Shown here piece by piece: positions 18,471 through 26,362 of a DNA stretch of 64,000 nt (positions are counted from its first letter, which is position 1; the number at the start of each line of letters is the position of its first letter). The position numbers and the translations under genes were made by a program. The notes below the pieces were generated by a model. The model was not told the origin of the DNA. It did not search any database and worked only from the letters and a program-made list of their open reading frames with translations. Source of the stretch: UBA8904 sp035448625 (GTDB taxonomy: Bacteria; Desulfobacterota; Syntrophia; Syntrophales; Smithellaceae); contig DAOTJI010000001.1 of the NCBI GenBank assembly GCA_035448625.1, forward strand, positions 1 to 64,000. Direction: 5' to 3'.

Positions 18471-20165
18471 ATGACGTACCGCGAAACCTATCGGCGCTGG
18501 AGAGAATGCGTCACGGAGCCGGAACTGCTTGCCGAACTGGAGTCCATTCGGGACGACGACGCTCAGATTCAGGACCGCTTTCACATGGATTTGCCGTTTG
18601 GGACAGCGGGGCTGCGCGGTGTGATCGGCGCGGGCATTGCCCGAATGAACCGTTATGTCGTCGGCCGGGCGACACAGGGGCTGGCGGATTATCTGACCGG
18701 CGGCGCCGTCGCCGGGGCGTCCGCGGTTATTGCGTACGATTCCAGAAAATATTCTTTTGAATTTGCAAGAGAAACGGCTTGTGTGCTCGCGGCCAACGGC
18801 ATCAGGGTTTATCTGTTCAAGCAGTTGACGAGCGTCCCGGAGTTGTCCTTTGCCGTCCGCCACCTGAAAGCGAGCGGCGGCGTCGTGATTACGGCGAGCC
18901 ATAATCCCCGACAGTACAACGGCTACAAGGTTTATGCCGCTTACGGGGGGCAGCTGGGTCCGGAGGCGAGCCTCGCGGTGATGGACCGCATCCGGAAACT
19001 GGATCCTTTTGCGGACGTGAAAAGAATCAGCTATGAGGAAGGGACTGCAAAAGGACGGATTCTCGAAATCGGCGAAGAGATCGACCGGATTTATTACGAT
19101 CACATGATCCGGTTGTGCGGGGGGGAGAGCGCGGGCGACCTGAAAGTAGTGTACACGCCGCTTCATGGATCGGGGCTGCGCACCGTTGAAAAAGTATTTC
19201 CCCTGGCGGGGATTCACAACTGGTGCGTCGTTCCCGAGCAGCGAATGCCGGACGGTTCGTTCCCGACGGTCGCGTCCCCCAATCCCGAAGATCCGAAAGC
19301 GATGGAGATGGCCATTGCCCTGGCCGGAAAGATGGAGGCGGACCTGGCCATCGGCACGGATCCGGACGCGGACCGGATGGGCGCCGCCGTCCGTCGGCTG
19401 GACGGTACTTACACCATGCTGACGGGCAACCAGATCGGCTGCCTGCTGATTCATTATCTCCTGGAAAAGCGCCGACAGTCGGGAGAGCTTCGCGCCTCCG
19501 ATTACCTTGTCAAGTCGTTTGTCTCGACCGGTATGGCGGACGCGATCGCCGCTCAATACGGAATTCACTGCTACACCGTCCTGACGGGGTTTCGCTTTAT
19601 CTCCGAACTCATCGTGCAAAAAGAGCCCACGGGCGCACAGTTCATTTTCGGGTTTGAAGAAAGCTTCGGGTTTCTGGCGGGTACATTCGCGCTGGACAAG
19701 GATGGGGCGCTCGCCGCGCTGCTCTTGTGCAAGGCGGCCCAGTTCTTCCGGGTCCGAGGCCAGAGCCTGCCGGAAGCGCTGGAGGCCCTTTACCGGGAGC
19801 ACGGCTATTACCTGGAAAGCGTGAAAAACATCGCTTTGAAAGGTCTGGACGGCATGGAAAAAATGAAGGGCATCCTGGAACAGCTGAGGACCAGGCCCAT
19901 TGCCGCGATCGGCGGTCTGCCCGTCCGGTTCAAGGAGGACTACCGGTCGCGGACCCGCACCGACCGGGACGGTGCCGTCTCCGAGCTGGAACTTCCGTCC
20001 ACGGACGCAATCAAATTGACGCTGGACTCCGACGCATGGATCTGTATCCGTCCGTCCGGGACGGAGCCGAAGATCAAGATCTACTACGCGGTTCATGCCG
20101 CCTCGCGGGAAGAGGCCCAGGTACGGCTCCGGGACATGGCAGAAGACTTTGAACAATTGCTGTGA
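18471..20165 (+). CDS. Phospho-sugar mutase (phosphoglucomutase/phosphomannomutase)
   Basis: This 564-residue alpha-D-phosphohexomutase has the phosphoserine loop V-I-T-A-S-H-N-P-R-Q-Y-N-G-Y-K-V-Y, the metal-binding loop GTDPDADRMG, the sugar-binding loop GFEESFG and the phosphate-binding loop RPSGTEPKIKIYY. The size and GFEESFG form match the PgcA/PGM2-like group rather than enterobacterial Pgm. Given its place at the end of the glycogen operon, the likely job is converting glucose-1-phosphate from GlgP to glucose-6-phosphate, and the reverse for GlgC. An AAAGGAG ribosome-binding site precedes the ATG. Confidence 0.93.
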   Translation: MTYRETYRRWRECVTEPELLAELESIRDDDAQIQDRFHMDLPFGTAGLRGVIGAGIARMNRYVVGRATQGLADYLTGGAVAGASAVIAYDSRKYSFEFARETACVLAANGIRVYLFKQLTSVPELSFAVRHLKASGGVVITASHNPRQYNGYKVYAAYGGQLGPEASLAVMDRIRKLDPFADVKRISYEEGTAKGRILEIGEEIDRIYYDHMIRLCGGESAGDLKVVYTPLHGSGLRTVEKVFPLAGIHNWCVVPEQRMPDGSFPTVASPNPEDPKAMEMAIALAGKMEADLAIGTDPDADRMGAAVRRLDGTYTMLTGNQIGCLLIHYLLEKRRQSGELRASDYLVKSFVSTGMADAIAAQYGIHCYTVLTGFRFISELIVQKEPTGAQFIFGFEESFGFLAGTFALDKDGALAALLLCKAAQFFRVRGQSLPEALEALYREHGYYLESVKNIALKGLDGMEKMKGILEQLRTRPIAAIGGLPVRFKEDYRSRTRTDRDGAVSELELPSTDAIKLTLDSDAWICIRPSGTEPKIKIYYAVHAASREEAQVRLRDMAEDFEQLL

Positions 20166-20171
20166 AAAATT

Positions 20172-20200
20172 CCGGGCGGGGAAGGAGCGGGTGCGCCCGG
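20172..20200 (-). terminator. Possible terminator between converging mutase and glgC genes
   Basis: Arms CCGGGCG (20172-20178) and CGCCCGG (20194-20200) form a stem. On the minus strand it is followed by AATTTTTC, so it could end the glgC transcript. The loop is 15 bases and the T-run is offset by two bases, so strength is uncertain. Confidence 0.45.
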
Positions 20201-20207
20201 CAGCGGA

Positions 20208-21521
20208 TCAGTAAATGGCGATGACCCCGAACATGAGGTTTTGTCCCATCATTTCCGGTGTCACCAGCACGATCCCCTCTTCACTGATATGGAAGCGCCG
20301 GGCATCCTGGGCCGGATCTTCGCCGATGACGGTGTCGTCGGGGATGCGGGTCCCCTTGTCGATAATGGCGCGGGTGACGCGGCAGTTTTTCCCGATATCG
20401 ACCATGGGAAGAACGACGCTGTCCTTCACGAGGCTCCCCGTTTCGATGCGGGTCGCGTAAAAGATGACCGATCGCTTGACGCGGGCGCCCGCGATGATGC
20501 AGCCGCCGCTGACGAGCGAGTTGATGGCTTCGCCGCGCCGTCCTTCGTCGTCAAAGATGAACTTTGCCGGCGGATGCTGCGTCTGGTAGGTCCAGATCGG
20601 CCATTTTTGATTATACAGGTTCAGCTCCGGCTCGACAGCGCAAAGCTCCATATTGGCCTTCCAGTAGGCGTCTAAGGTTCCTACGTCACGCCAGTAGGCC
20701 ATCTTGCCTTGCTCGTCGCGGTAGGGATACGCCATGGCCAAGCTGTTGTGAATGCCGCGGGGAATGATGCTTCTGCCGAAATCATGGGCGGAGGTCTCGT
20801 CTTTGGCGTCTTCGATGAGGGAATCGTACAAAAAGCGGGTGGAGAAGACGTAAATCCCCATGGAGGCCAGGGCGAGATCCGGTTTGCCGGGCATGGGTTC
20901 GGGATCGGCCGGCTTTTCGGTGAAGCGTAAGATGCGCATGTTTTCATCGACCGACATGACGCCGAAATCGCGTGCTTCCATGCGCGGCACCTCGATGCAG
21001 GCCACCGTCATGTCGGCTTTTGAATTGACGTGCTGCATCAGCATCTTGGAGTAGTCCATCGTGTAGATGTGATCGCCGCCCAGCACCAGCACATATTCGG
21101 GCGCATGGCGGTGAATGATGTCGATATTCTGGTAGAGCGCGTCGGCCGTTCCGCGGTACCATTCCTTGCTCATGCGCTGCTGGGCGGGAATGATCTCCAC
21201 GAACTCGCCGATCTCGGCGCGCATGAAGCTCCAGGCCTGCTGCAAATGACGGATCAGCGAGTGCGCCTTATACTGCGTCAGCACGCCGATGCGACGCAGC
21301 CCGGAGTTGACGCAGTTGGACAGGGGAAAATCGATCATGCGGTATTTGCCGCCGAAGGGAACCGCCGGTTTCGCACGCCATTTGGTCAGTTCTCCCAGAC
21401 GGGAACCCTCGCCGCCCGCGAGGATCAGGACCAGCGTCTGGCGCGTCACCTCCGTGGCAATCTTGGTTTTCACGTAGCCGTAGTAATTCTGTGCGTCCGT
21501 TTGTTCTCGATTTGCGTCCAT
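20208..21521 (-). CDS. glgC: Glucose-1-phosphate adenylyltransferase
   Basis: This 437-residue ADP-glucose pyrophosphorylase makes ADP-glucose from glucose-1-P and ATP, the committed step of glycogen synthesis. The nucleotide-binding loop is LAGGEGSRLGELTKWRAKPAVPFGGKYRMIDFPLSN (split here: LAGGEGSRLGELTK, then WRAKPAVPFGGKY). Further motifs are GTADALYQNIDI and a C-terminal left-handed beta-helix (GGCIIAGARVKRSVIF...). It is on the strand opposite the other glycogen genes and converges on the mutase, so it must have its own promoter and can be controlled separately. The enzyme family is normally allosterically regulated; effector residues were not assigned. Confidence 0.96.
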   Translation of the reverse strand: MDANREQTDAQNYYGYVKTKIATEVTRQTLVLILAGGEGSRLGELTKWRAKPAVPFGGKYRMIDFPLSNCVNSGLRRIGVLTQYKAHSLIRHLQQAWSFMRAEIGEFVEIIPAQQRMSKEWYRGTADALYQNIDIIHRHAPEYVLVLGGDHIYTMDYSKMLMQHVNSKADMTVACIEVPRMEARDFGVMSVDENMRILRFTEKPADPEPMPGKPDLALASMGIYVFSTRFLYDSLIEDAKDETSAHDFGRSIIPRGIHNSLAMAYPYRDEQGKMAYWRDVGTLDAYWKANMELCAVEPELNLYNQKWPIWTYQTQHPPAKFIFDDEGRRGEAINSLVSGGCIIAGARVKRSVIFYATRIETGSLVKDSVVLPMVDIGKNCRVTRAIIDKGTRIPDDTVIGEDPAQDARRFHISEEGIVLVTPEMMGQNLMFGVIAIY

Positions 21522-21570
21522 GACGTTTCAACCCCGGTTTTCTGTGATTCCGATCAGGAAAAATGCAACG

Positions 21571-21789
21571 CTACAGATGGTATTTATCTTTTATTGCTTT
21601 TTCGGCTTCAAACCAGTCGGCGATTTCGTCGCCGGCAACGCCCCGGCGGAGCCTGTCCTGGTAAAGCTCGTAAGCTTTCCGCCGGACCTCTTCCAGAAAA
21701 TCTTTCAGATCGGGCTTCACGGTTTTCCTGGCCGCCGGAGCGGTTCTTTTGACCGTACGTTTTTTGGAAGGTTCTTTTTTGACCGGCAT
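21571..21789 (-). CDS. Small DUF2934-like protein
   Basis: This 72-residue protein has a Lys/Arg-rich N-terminal tail (residues 1-27) followed by a helical segment (KAYELYQDRLRRGVAGDEIADWFEAEKAI) that fits the DUF2934 pattern: A-Y-x-L-Y-...-G-...-W-x-x-A-E. A GGAGG ribosome-binding site stands before the ATG. DUF2934 proteins are short, common in deltaproteobacteria and of unknown function; the basic tail suggests nucleic-acid contact, which is inference only. It is divergent from the PAS/HD-GYP gene. Confidence 0.75.
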   Translation of the reverse strand: MPVKKEPSKKRTVKRTAPAARKTVKPDLKDFLEEVRRKAYELYQDRLRRGVAGDEIADWFEAEKAIKDKYHL

Positions 21790-21955
21790 GATCGCCTCCT
21801 TGTCTGATGACGTTTTGACGGTTCTTCAATAGCACTTTTGCAAGCGGGACGTCAATGTTTGTATTTTGCTTGCCATGAGCCGTTTTTCTGTGTATGAAGC
21901 CCCGTCGATGTGCGCATGATGTTTTTGAAACCATTCACGCAAAGAAAGGAAGTCA

Positions 21956-24100
21956 TTGAATCCTGCATCCGGCAACTCCTCATCCAGGGGATCCAAGCGA
22001 AAGCTTTTTGGCGACGATGAAGTGTCTTCTCTGGCCCAGGCCATTTTATCCAGCGCAGGCGTCGGAATTTACATTGTCCAGAATGGAAAGTTCGTCTATG
22101 TCAGCCCCCTCTATCAGAAGCTGACCGGTTATTCCGAAAGAGAGCTGATCGCCACCCATTCTTTGAGCTATATCCATCCGGAGGATCGGACGATGGTCAG
22201 GGAAAAAGCGATCCGAAGCCTCCAGACGAAAAGCCTTGAACCCTACGAATACCGGTTCATCAAGAAGCACCAGGAAATCCTGTGGGCTCTGGAGACCATC
22301 ACGCCGATCTCCTACGAAGGGCAGAGGGCGACGCTCGGGAGCTTCATGGACATTTCCCATCGCAAGAAGATGGAAGAGGCGCTTCAGAAAAGCGAAGAAA
22401 ATTACCGCCTGCTTTTTGAAAGCGCGGGTCAGGGAATCCTGATTGCCAAAGACGAGAAGATCCAGTTCGCCAATACCGCGCTCGCCGAGATTGTCGGATA
22501 TCCCAAAGAAGTCATCACCGCCCGTCCGTTTATATCTTTTATCCATCCCGATGATCGTTCGATGGTTCTAAACCGGCACAAAATGAGGTTGAAGGGGGAT
22601 GACCCGGAGAACGATTATCAGTTTCGAGCCGTCACTTCGGACGGAACCGTCAAATGGCTGCAAATCAACGCCAGAAAAATTTCCTGGGACGGAGTGCCTG
22701 CCTCGTTGAGTTTCATTACGGACATTACCGACCGCCGACAAGCTCAGGAGGATCTTCGCGCAAGCGAGGAAAAATACCGCACCATCATCGAGCAGATGGA
22801 AGACGGCTATTTTGAAATCGACCTTGCCGGAAATTACACGTTTGTCAACAATGCGGAAAGTGAAATTGTCGGCTACTCCAGAGAGGAAATGATCGGAATG
22901 AACGCCCGGCAGTATCTGGACGGGGAAAGTCTGAAAAGGGCCGCGCAGGTTTATAAGGCGTCTTACAAAACGGGTGAGCCGTTCAAGTCCCTGGAAGTTG
23001 AAATCATCCGAAAAGACGGGACAAAGGGATTTAACGAAACTTCGGGGTCTGTGATCCGGGATGCAGGCGGCAAGCCGGTCGGCTTTCGCGGTTTTACCCG
23101 GGATGTGACGGAGCGCAAGCAGGCGGAGATGCGGCTGCAGCGCTCGGAGGAGAGGTACCGCGACATCTTTGAAAATGCTCAGGAGGGAATCTACCAGACT
23201 ACTTGTGAAGGGAAGTTCCTGATGGCCAATCAGGCCATGGCGAGGATACTGGGATACGACTCACCGGAAGAACTGCTTGGCGAACAACCCGACATCTCCC
23301 TGCGGATTTATGTGAATCCCGAAGAACGCACAAAAGTCATTGAACAGGTGCAGCGCGAAGGGGTTGTCAAAGGGCAGGAAATCCAGTTTTACCGAAAAGA
23401 CGGTCGGAAAATCTGGATATCCCGTACCATGCGGATCGTCCGCGATGAGCAAAACAATGAAATCTATCTGGAAGGCATCGTAGAAGACATTACCGAAAAA
23501 AAGGAAAGCGTGGACCGGTTGCGCAAAGCCCTGGGCGGCACCGTACAGGCCATTGCCTCCGTTGTCGAAACCAAGGACCCCTACACGGCCGGACACCAGA
23601 GGAGGGTGGCCGACCTTGCCCGGGCCATGGGTACGGAGTTGAACCTGAGCCCCGATCAGATTGAGGGACTGAGAATGGCAGGGATCATCCATGACATCGG
23701 CAAGATCTCCGTTCCGGCCGAAATCCTGAGCACCCCCCGGCGTCTGACCGCCATCGAATTCAGTCTTATCAAAATGCATGCACAATCCGGTTATGACATT
23801 CTGAAGGACGTAGATTTTCCCTGGCCCATCGCCAGAATGGTTCTGGAGCACCATGAGCGCATGAACGGATCCGGATACCCCCATGGTTTGAGCGGAAACG
23901 AGATTCTGATGGAGTCCAGGATTCTGGCCGTAGCCGATGTGGTGGAAGCCATGGCAACGCATCGTCCCTACAGGCCTGCCCTCGGGCTTGATGCGGCTCT
24001 GGAGGAAATCAGCTCAAAAAACGGGATTCTCTACGACCCGAATGTAGTGTCCGTGTGTCTGAGGCTTTTCCGTGAAAAAAACTATATCATCAAAACATAA
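21956..24100 (+). CDS. Multi-PAS sensor with HD-GYP c-di-GMP phosphodiesterase domain
   Basis: This 714-residue cytoplasmic protein has four PAS-type sensor modules (about residues 25-140, 145-265, 270-390, 395-510), several ending in the linker pattern D-I-T-(D/E)-R-x-Q-A. A C-terminal HD-GYP domain spans about 515-714. Catalytic HD is H579-D580 in IIHDIGKISVP, followed by HHE at 632-634 and the GYP signature in HERMNGSGYPHGLSG. Such domains hydrolyse c-di-GMP to pGpG or GMP. There are no membrane helices, so the PAS domains probably sense a cytoplasmic ligand or redox state. The start is TTG 21956 with AAAGGAAG upstream; no ATG is available nearby in frame. Confidence 0.92.
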   Translation: MNPASGNSSSRGSKRKLFGDDEVSSLAQAILSSAGVGIYIVQNGKFVYVSPLYQKLTGYSERELIATHSLSYIHPEDRTMVREKAIRSLQTKSLEPYEYRFIKKHQEILWALETITPISYEGQRATLGSFMDISHRKKMEEALQKSEENYRLLFESAGQGILIAKDEKIQFANTALAEIVGYPKEVITARPFISFIHPDDRSMVLNRHKMRLKGDDPENDYQFRAVTSDGTVKWLQINARKISWDGVPASLSFITDITDRRQAQEDLRASEEKYRTIIEQMEDGYFEIDLAGNYTFVNNAESEIVGYSREEMIGMNARQYLDGESLKRAAQVYKASYKTGEPFKSLEVEIIRKDGTKGFNETSGSVIRDAGGKPVGFRGFTRDVTERKQAEMRLQRSEERYRDIFENAQEGIYQTTCEGKFLMANQAMARILGYDSPEELLGEQPDISLRIYVNPEERTKVIEQVQREGVVKGQEIQFYRKDGRKIWISRTMRIVRDEQNNEIYLEGIVEDITEKKESVDRLRKALGGTVQAIASVVETKDPYTAGHQRRVADLARAMGTELNLSPDQIEGLRMAGIIHDIGKISVPAEILSTPRRLTAIEFSLIKMHAQSGYDILKDVDFPWPIARMVLEHHERMNGSGYPHGLSGNEILMESRILAVADVVEAMATHRPYRPALGLDAALEEISSKNGILYDPNVVSVCLRLFREKNYIIKT

Positions 24101-24349
24101 ACTGAAAGATTCATATACTTAAAGTAAAGATTGACTTATTGATGTTAAGATATTGAAATAATAGAATATTGTTATAGCATTCAGTTGTTTATAAATCTGT
24201 TGAACGGCTGTTGAAAAGCCTGTGGAGGAATCCTGTGGTCTTTCGCCTTCTCAACGGCGAATTTCGGTGAAGAATCAAGTTTCTGAAAGTTTGCTTTAGC
24301 GGTTTACGTCTGCCTTCCTCCAGTCATCGGTTCATGCATAAGGCCGGCC
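24101..24349. other. AT-rich convergent spacer
   Basis: These 249 bases between two converging genes are strongly AT-rich in the first 100 bases. I see no ORF, no clear intrinsic terminator, and no riboswitch-like conserved core. Confidence 0.6.
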
Positions 24350-25948
24350 TTAAGATGCGAAACTGCCGGGGACTTGGCGCCTTTCCACAATTTCCGTGAT
24401 GGCCAGTGTTGCAATATCCATGAATTTACTCGAATTTTGATGATCAGGCAAAGCCATGTCCATGACGCGGGCGAATGAATTTTCGATCAGGATTTCTCTT
24501 TCGTGCTCCCGGTGCCGAATTCCGTAGCGAATGATTGCGCGATCTTCCATGGAAAGCTTATTGATTAAATTTTTTGTCGTCCAGATTGCGCCGAACCGGG
24601 AAAAATCGGATAAGCGGCCGGCATAGTTGACCGTATCCCCCAAGGCGGTAAATTCAATATTGGGGGATGAGGGGATAGTGCCGAAGTATTCCTGGCCCTC
24701 ATTGATGCCGATATTGAGGTATAGCTCATTGAACCATCCTTTACGCATCTTCCAGTCCATGTTCAACTTCTTGATATTTTCACGGATTTCCAGCGCGCAG
24801 GAAATCGCGTTGATCATGTATTGATTATCCCGCTCCTTGAGAAAATAATACAGCAGTCCGTCTCCCGTATGCTTGCCGTAAGTGCCGTAGTACCGCTTGA
24901 ACGTGCCTTCCACGCAGGCCCATATCTGATTGATGAGCTCAAAATACTCCTCCGGAGGCAATTCAGCGCAGATCCGGACGGAGTTCTGCAGGTCCGCCAC
25001 CAGCACGCAAAAGGACACCAGCGTGGGCATTCGCTGCCGAAGAAGGTCGTTGATGACGCTGGTGCGGGATGACAGCAGATTCGCTATCCCATCGGTATGA
25101 TTGGCTTCCAGGGCATGAATAAAAAGGGTGCCTTCGCGAAAAACCATAAAATAAACGCAGTCGGAAAGGCGCATTCCGGAATGATCGGATAGATCCAGAT
25201 ATATTTTATGGACGGACGACCGGTGCAGAGGGTCGACAGCGTCATATTTTGCTTCCAGCAGTTGTTTCTCAAGGGAGGTCATCCCATCATACAGTCGGTC
25301 CAGGTCTAATTTGCCGATCCTTTCTTTCACGAAACGCAGATGAAAATCGACAAGACGATCCTTGATTTGTTCTTTTTCCCCGCGGTTTCGCAAAAGCTGC
25401 GAAAAAATGTTTCTCTCCGCCGGCTCTTTCATGGCGTGGAAGTCTTTCCGGAAGAGCGTCTTTTCCGCTTCCTGATTAACCCAGTCGATTTCGAAATTGT
25501 TGTTCAGCAAATAAGCAGGGCAGGGGATATCACTAATGGTTACTTTCAGCGGATTCCGGGGGCTCCCGTCATCAGCCGAAGAAGGACGGCTTTTGGAAGG
25601 AGGTGCTTCATGGTTTACTTCGCTGTTCGTTTTGATTTCATCCGGAATGACCGGTTCTTCTGCGGCCCGGATGACTCCGGCATGATTCAACCGTTCGGAG
25701 ATAGTGTCCATCGTGAATCCTTTGTTTTTCATTTCTTTGATTTGTAAAATTAAATCGATGACGGATTCCGGAAAATAACCGAGCATACGGGCGCGAACGT
25801 CCGTTTCCTCCGGCTTTTTGACGATCGGGCGGGGCAGGAGGTTCATTTTAATGTAGTTGTTTAGTGTTGCTCTGGATATTCCTGTTTTGTTTATGATATC
25901 CAGACTGCTGATCCATCTTGTTCCCTGTGTTGCCCTGTCATTCATCAT
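24350..25948 (-). CDS. MerR-like HTH fused to class III adenylate/guanylate cyclase
   Basis: The N-terminal 100 residues resemble a MerR-type winged helix (SSLDIINKTGISRATLNNYIKMNLLPRP, then a helix IDLILQIKEMKNKGFTMDTISERL). A PAS-like segment follows (CPAYLLNNNFEIDWVNQEAEKTLF, about 135-165), then a helical linker and a class III cyclase domain (about 315-500). All expected catalytic positions are present: metal Asp319 and Asp363, Lys359 before TGDG, Asn441 and Arg445 in GDTVNYAGRL. It should make cAMP (or cGMP) and may also bind DNA. ATG 25948 follows AGG at a spacing of five bases; GTG 25954 is the alternative start. Three palindromes lie upstream. Confidence 0.87.
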   Translation of the reverse strand: MMNDRATQGTRWISSLDIINKTGISRATLNNYIKMNLLPRPIVKKPEETDVRARMLGYFPESVIDLILQIKEMKNKGFTMDTISERLNHAGVIRAAEEPVIPDEIKTNSEVNHEAPPSKSRPSSADDGSPRNPLKVTISDIPCPAYLLNNNFEIDWVNQEAEKTLFRKDFHAMKEPAERNIFSQLLRNRGEKEQIKDRLVDFHLRFVKERIGKLDLDRLYDGMTSLEKQLLEAKYDAVDPLHRSSVHKIYLDLSDHSGMRLSDCVYFMVFREGTLFIHALEANHTDGIANLLSSRTSVINDLLRQRMPTLVSFCVLVADLQNSVRICAELPPEEYFELINQIWACVEGTFKRYYGTYGKHTGDGLLYYFLKERDNQYMINAISCALEIRENIKKLNMDWKMRKGWFNELYLNIGINEGQEYFGTIPSSPNIEFTALGDTVNYAGRLSDFSRFGAIWTTKNLINKLSMEDRAIIRYGIRHREHEREILIENSFARVMDMALPDHQNSSKFMDIATLAITEIVERRQVPGSFAS

Positions 25949-26010
25949 GATCACCTGAACAGTTCAAAGATTGATGGAACAAAAGCCTCTTTTAAGAAAC
26001 GGCAGCTTGC

Positions 26011-26135
26011 TTATACAGTATAAATTCGTACGTGTCAATAAAAATTATACAGTATAAGGTTTTGTTATTAAATGAATTATATTTTATATATTGTTTATTG
26101 ATTTAAAATGGAAGATCCGCTTATGTACTGTATAA
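26011..26135. promoter_or_regulatory. Cluster of three 13-bp palindromes (candidate operators)
   Basis: TTATACAGTATAA occurs exactly at 26011-26023 and 26045-26057. An 11-of-13 match to the reverse complement (ATGTACTGTATAA) lies at 26123-26135. Each is an inverted repeat with one central base; the first two are centred 34 bases apart. They sit upstream of the HTH-cyclase gene and could be its autoregulatory sites. This is inference from position and symmetry. Confidence 0.6.
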
Positions 26136-26216
26136 GACACTTCATTTCCAATCTTTGGCGGGAGAAAGTTTTGAAATTGAAGGATAAATGGTAAAAAATT
26201 CTCGTGAAACATTTGC

Positions 26217-26243
26217 TTGACAAACGCGCTTTAAACCTATAAT
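26217..26243 (+). promoter_or_regulatory. Predicted promoter for fusA leader
   Basis: Consensus TTGACA (26217-26222) and TATAAT (26238-26243) are both perfect, with a 15-base spacer that is shorter than the usual 16-18. The transcript would begin near 26250 and run through the terminator-like hairpin before reaching fusA. Confidence 0.5.
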
Positions 26244-26278
26244 AGGCCAACCTCATTCTTAAGGCTCGTTTACGGTGG

Positions 26279-26325
26279 ATCCCCCATCTGGCAGAGACTC
26301 TTCCATGTGCGGGGGATTTTTTTTT
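26279..26325 (+). terminator. Intrinsic terminator in the fusA leader
   Basis: Arms ATCCCCC (26279-26285) and GGGGGAT (26311-26317) close a 25-base apical region that contains further pairing (TGG with CCA). Nine T residues follow (26317-26325). It ends 37 bases before the fusA ATG, so it is either an attenuator or the end of a roughly 75-nt small RNA. Confidence 0.7.
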
Positions 26326-26362
26326 CGTAGAATCCGGGCGGCATTTATGAAAGGGAAGCGAC

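Larger units (their letters stand above)
25955..26362. other. AT-rich intergenic region with palindromes, promoter and leader terminator
   Basis: This 408-base region separates the divergent HTH-cyclase and EF-G genes. It holds three related 13-bp palindromes near the cyclase side and, on the fusA side, a promoter-like pair and an intrinsic terminator, each listed separately. No credible ORF was found here. Confidence 0.75.

Noticed and set aside
24101..24349. c-di-GMP riboswitch near the PAS/HD-GYP and cyclase genes
   Set aside because: No GEMM-type conserved core was seen, and both genes converge here so a riboswitch would lie at their 3' ends.
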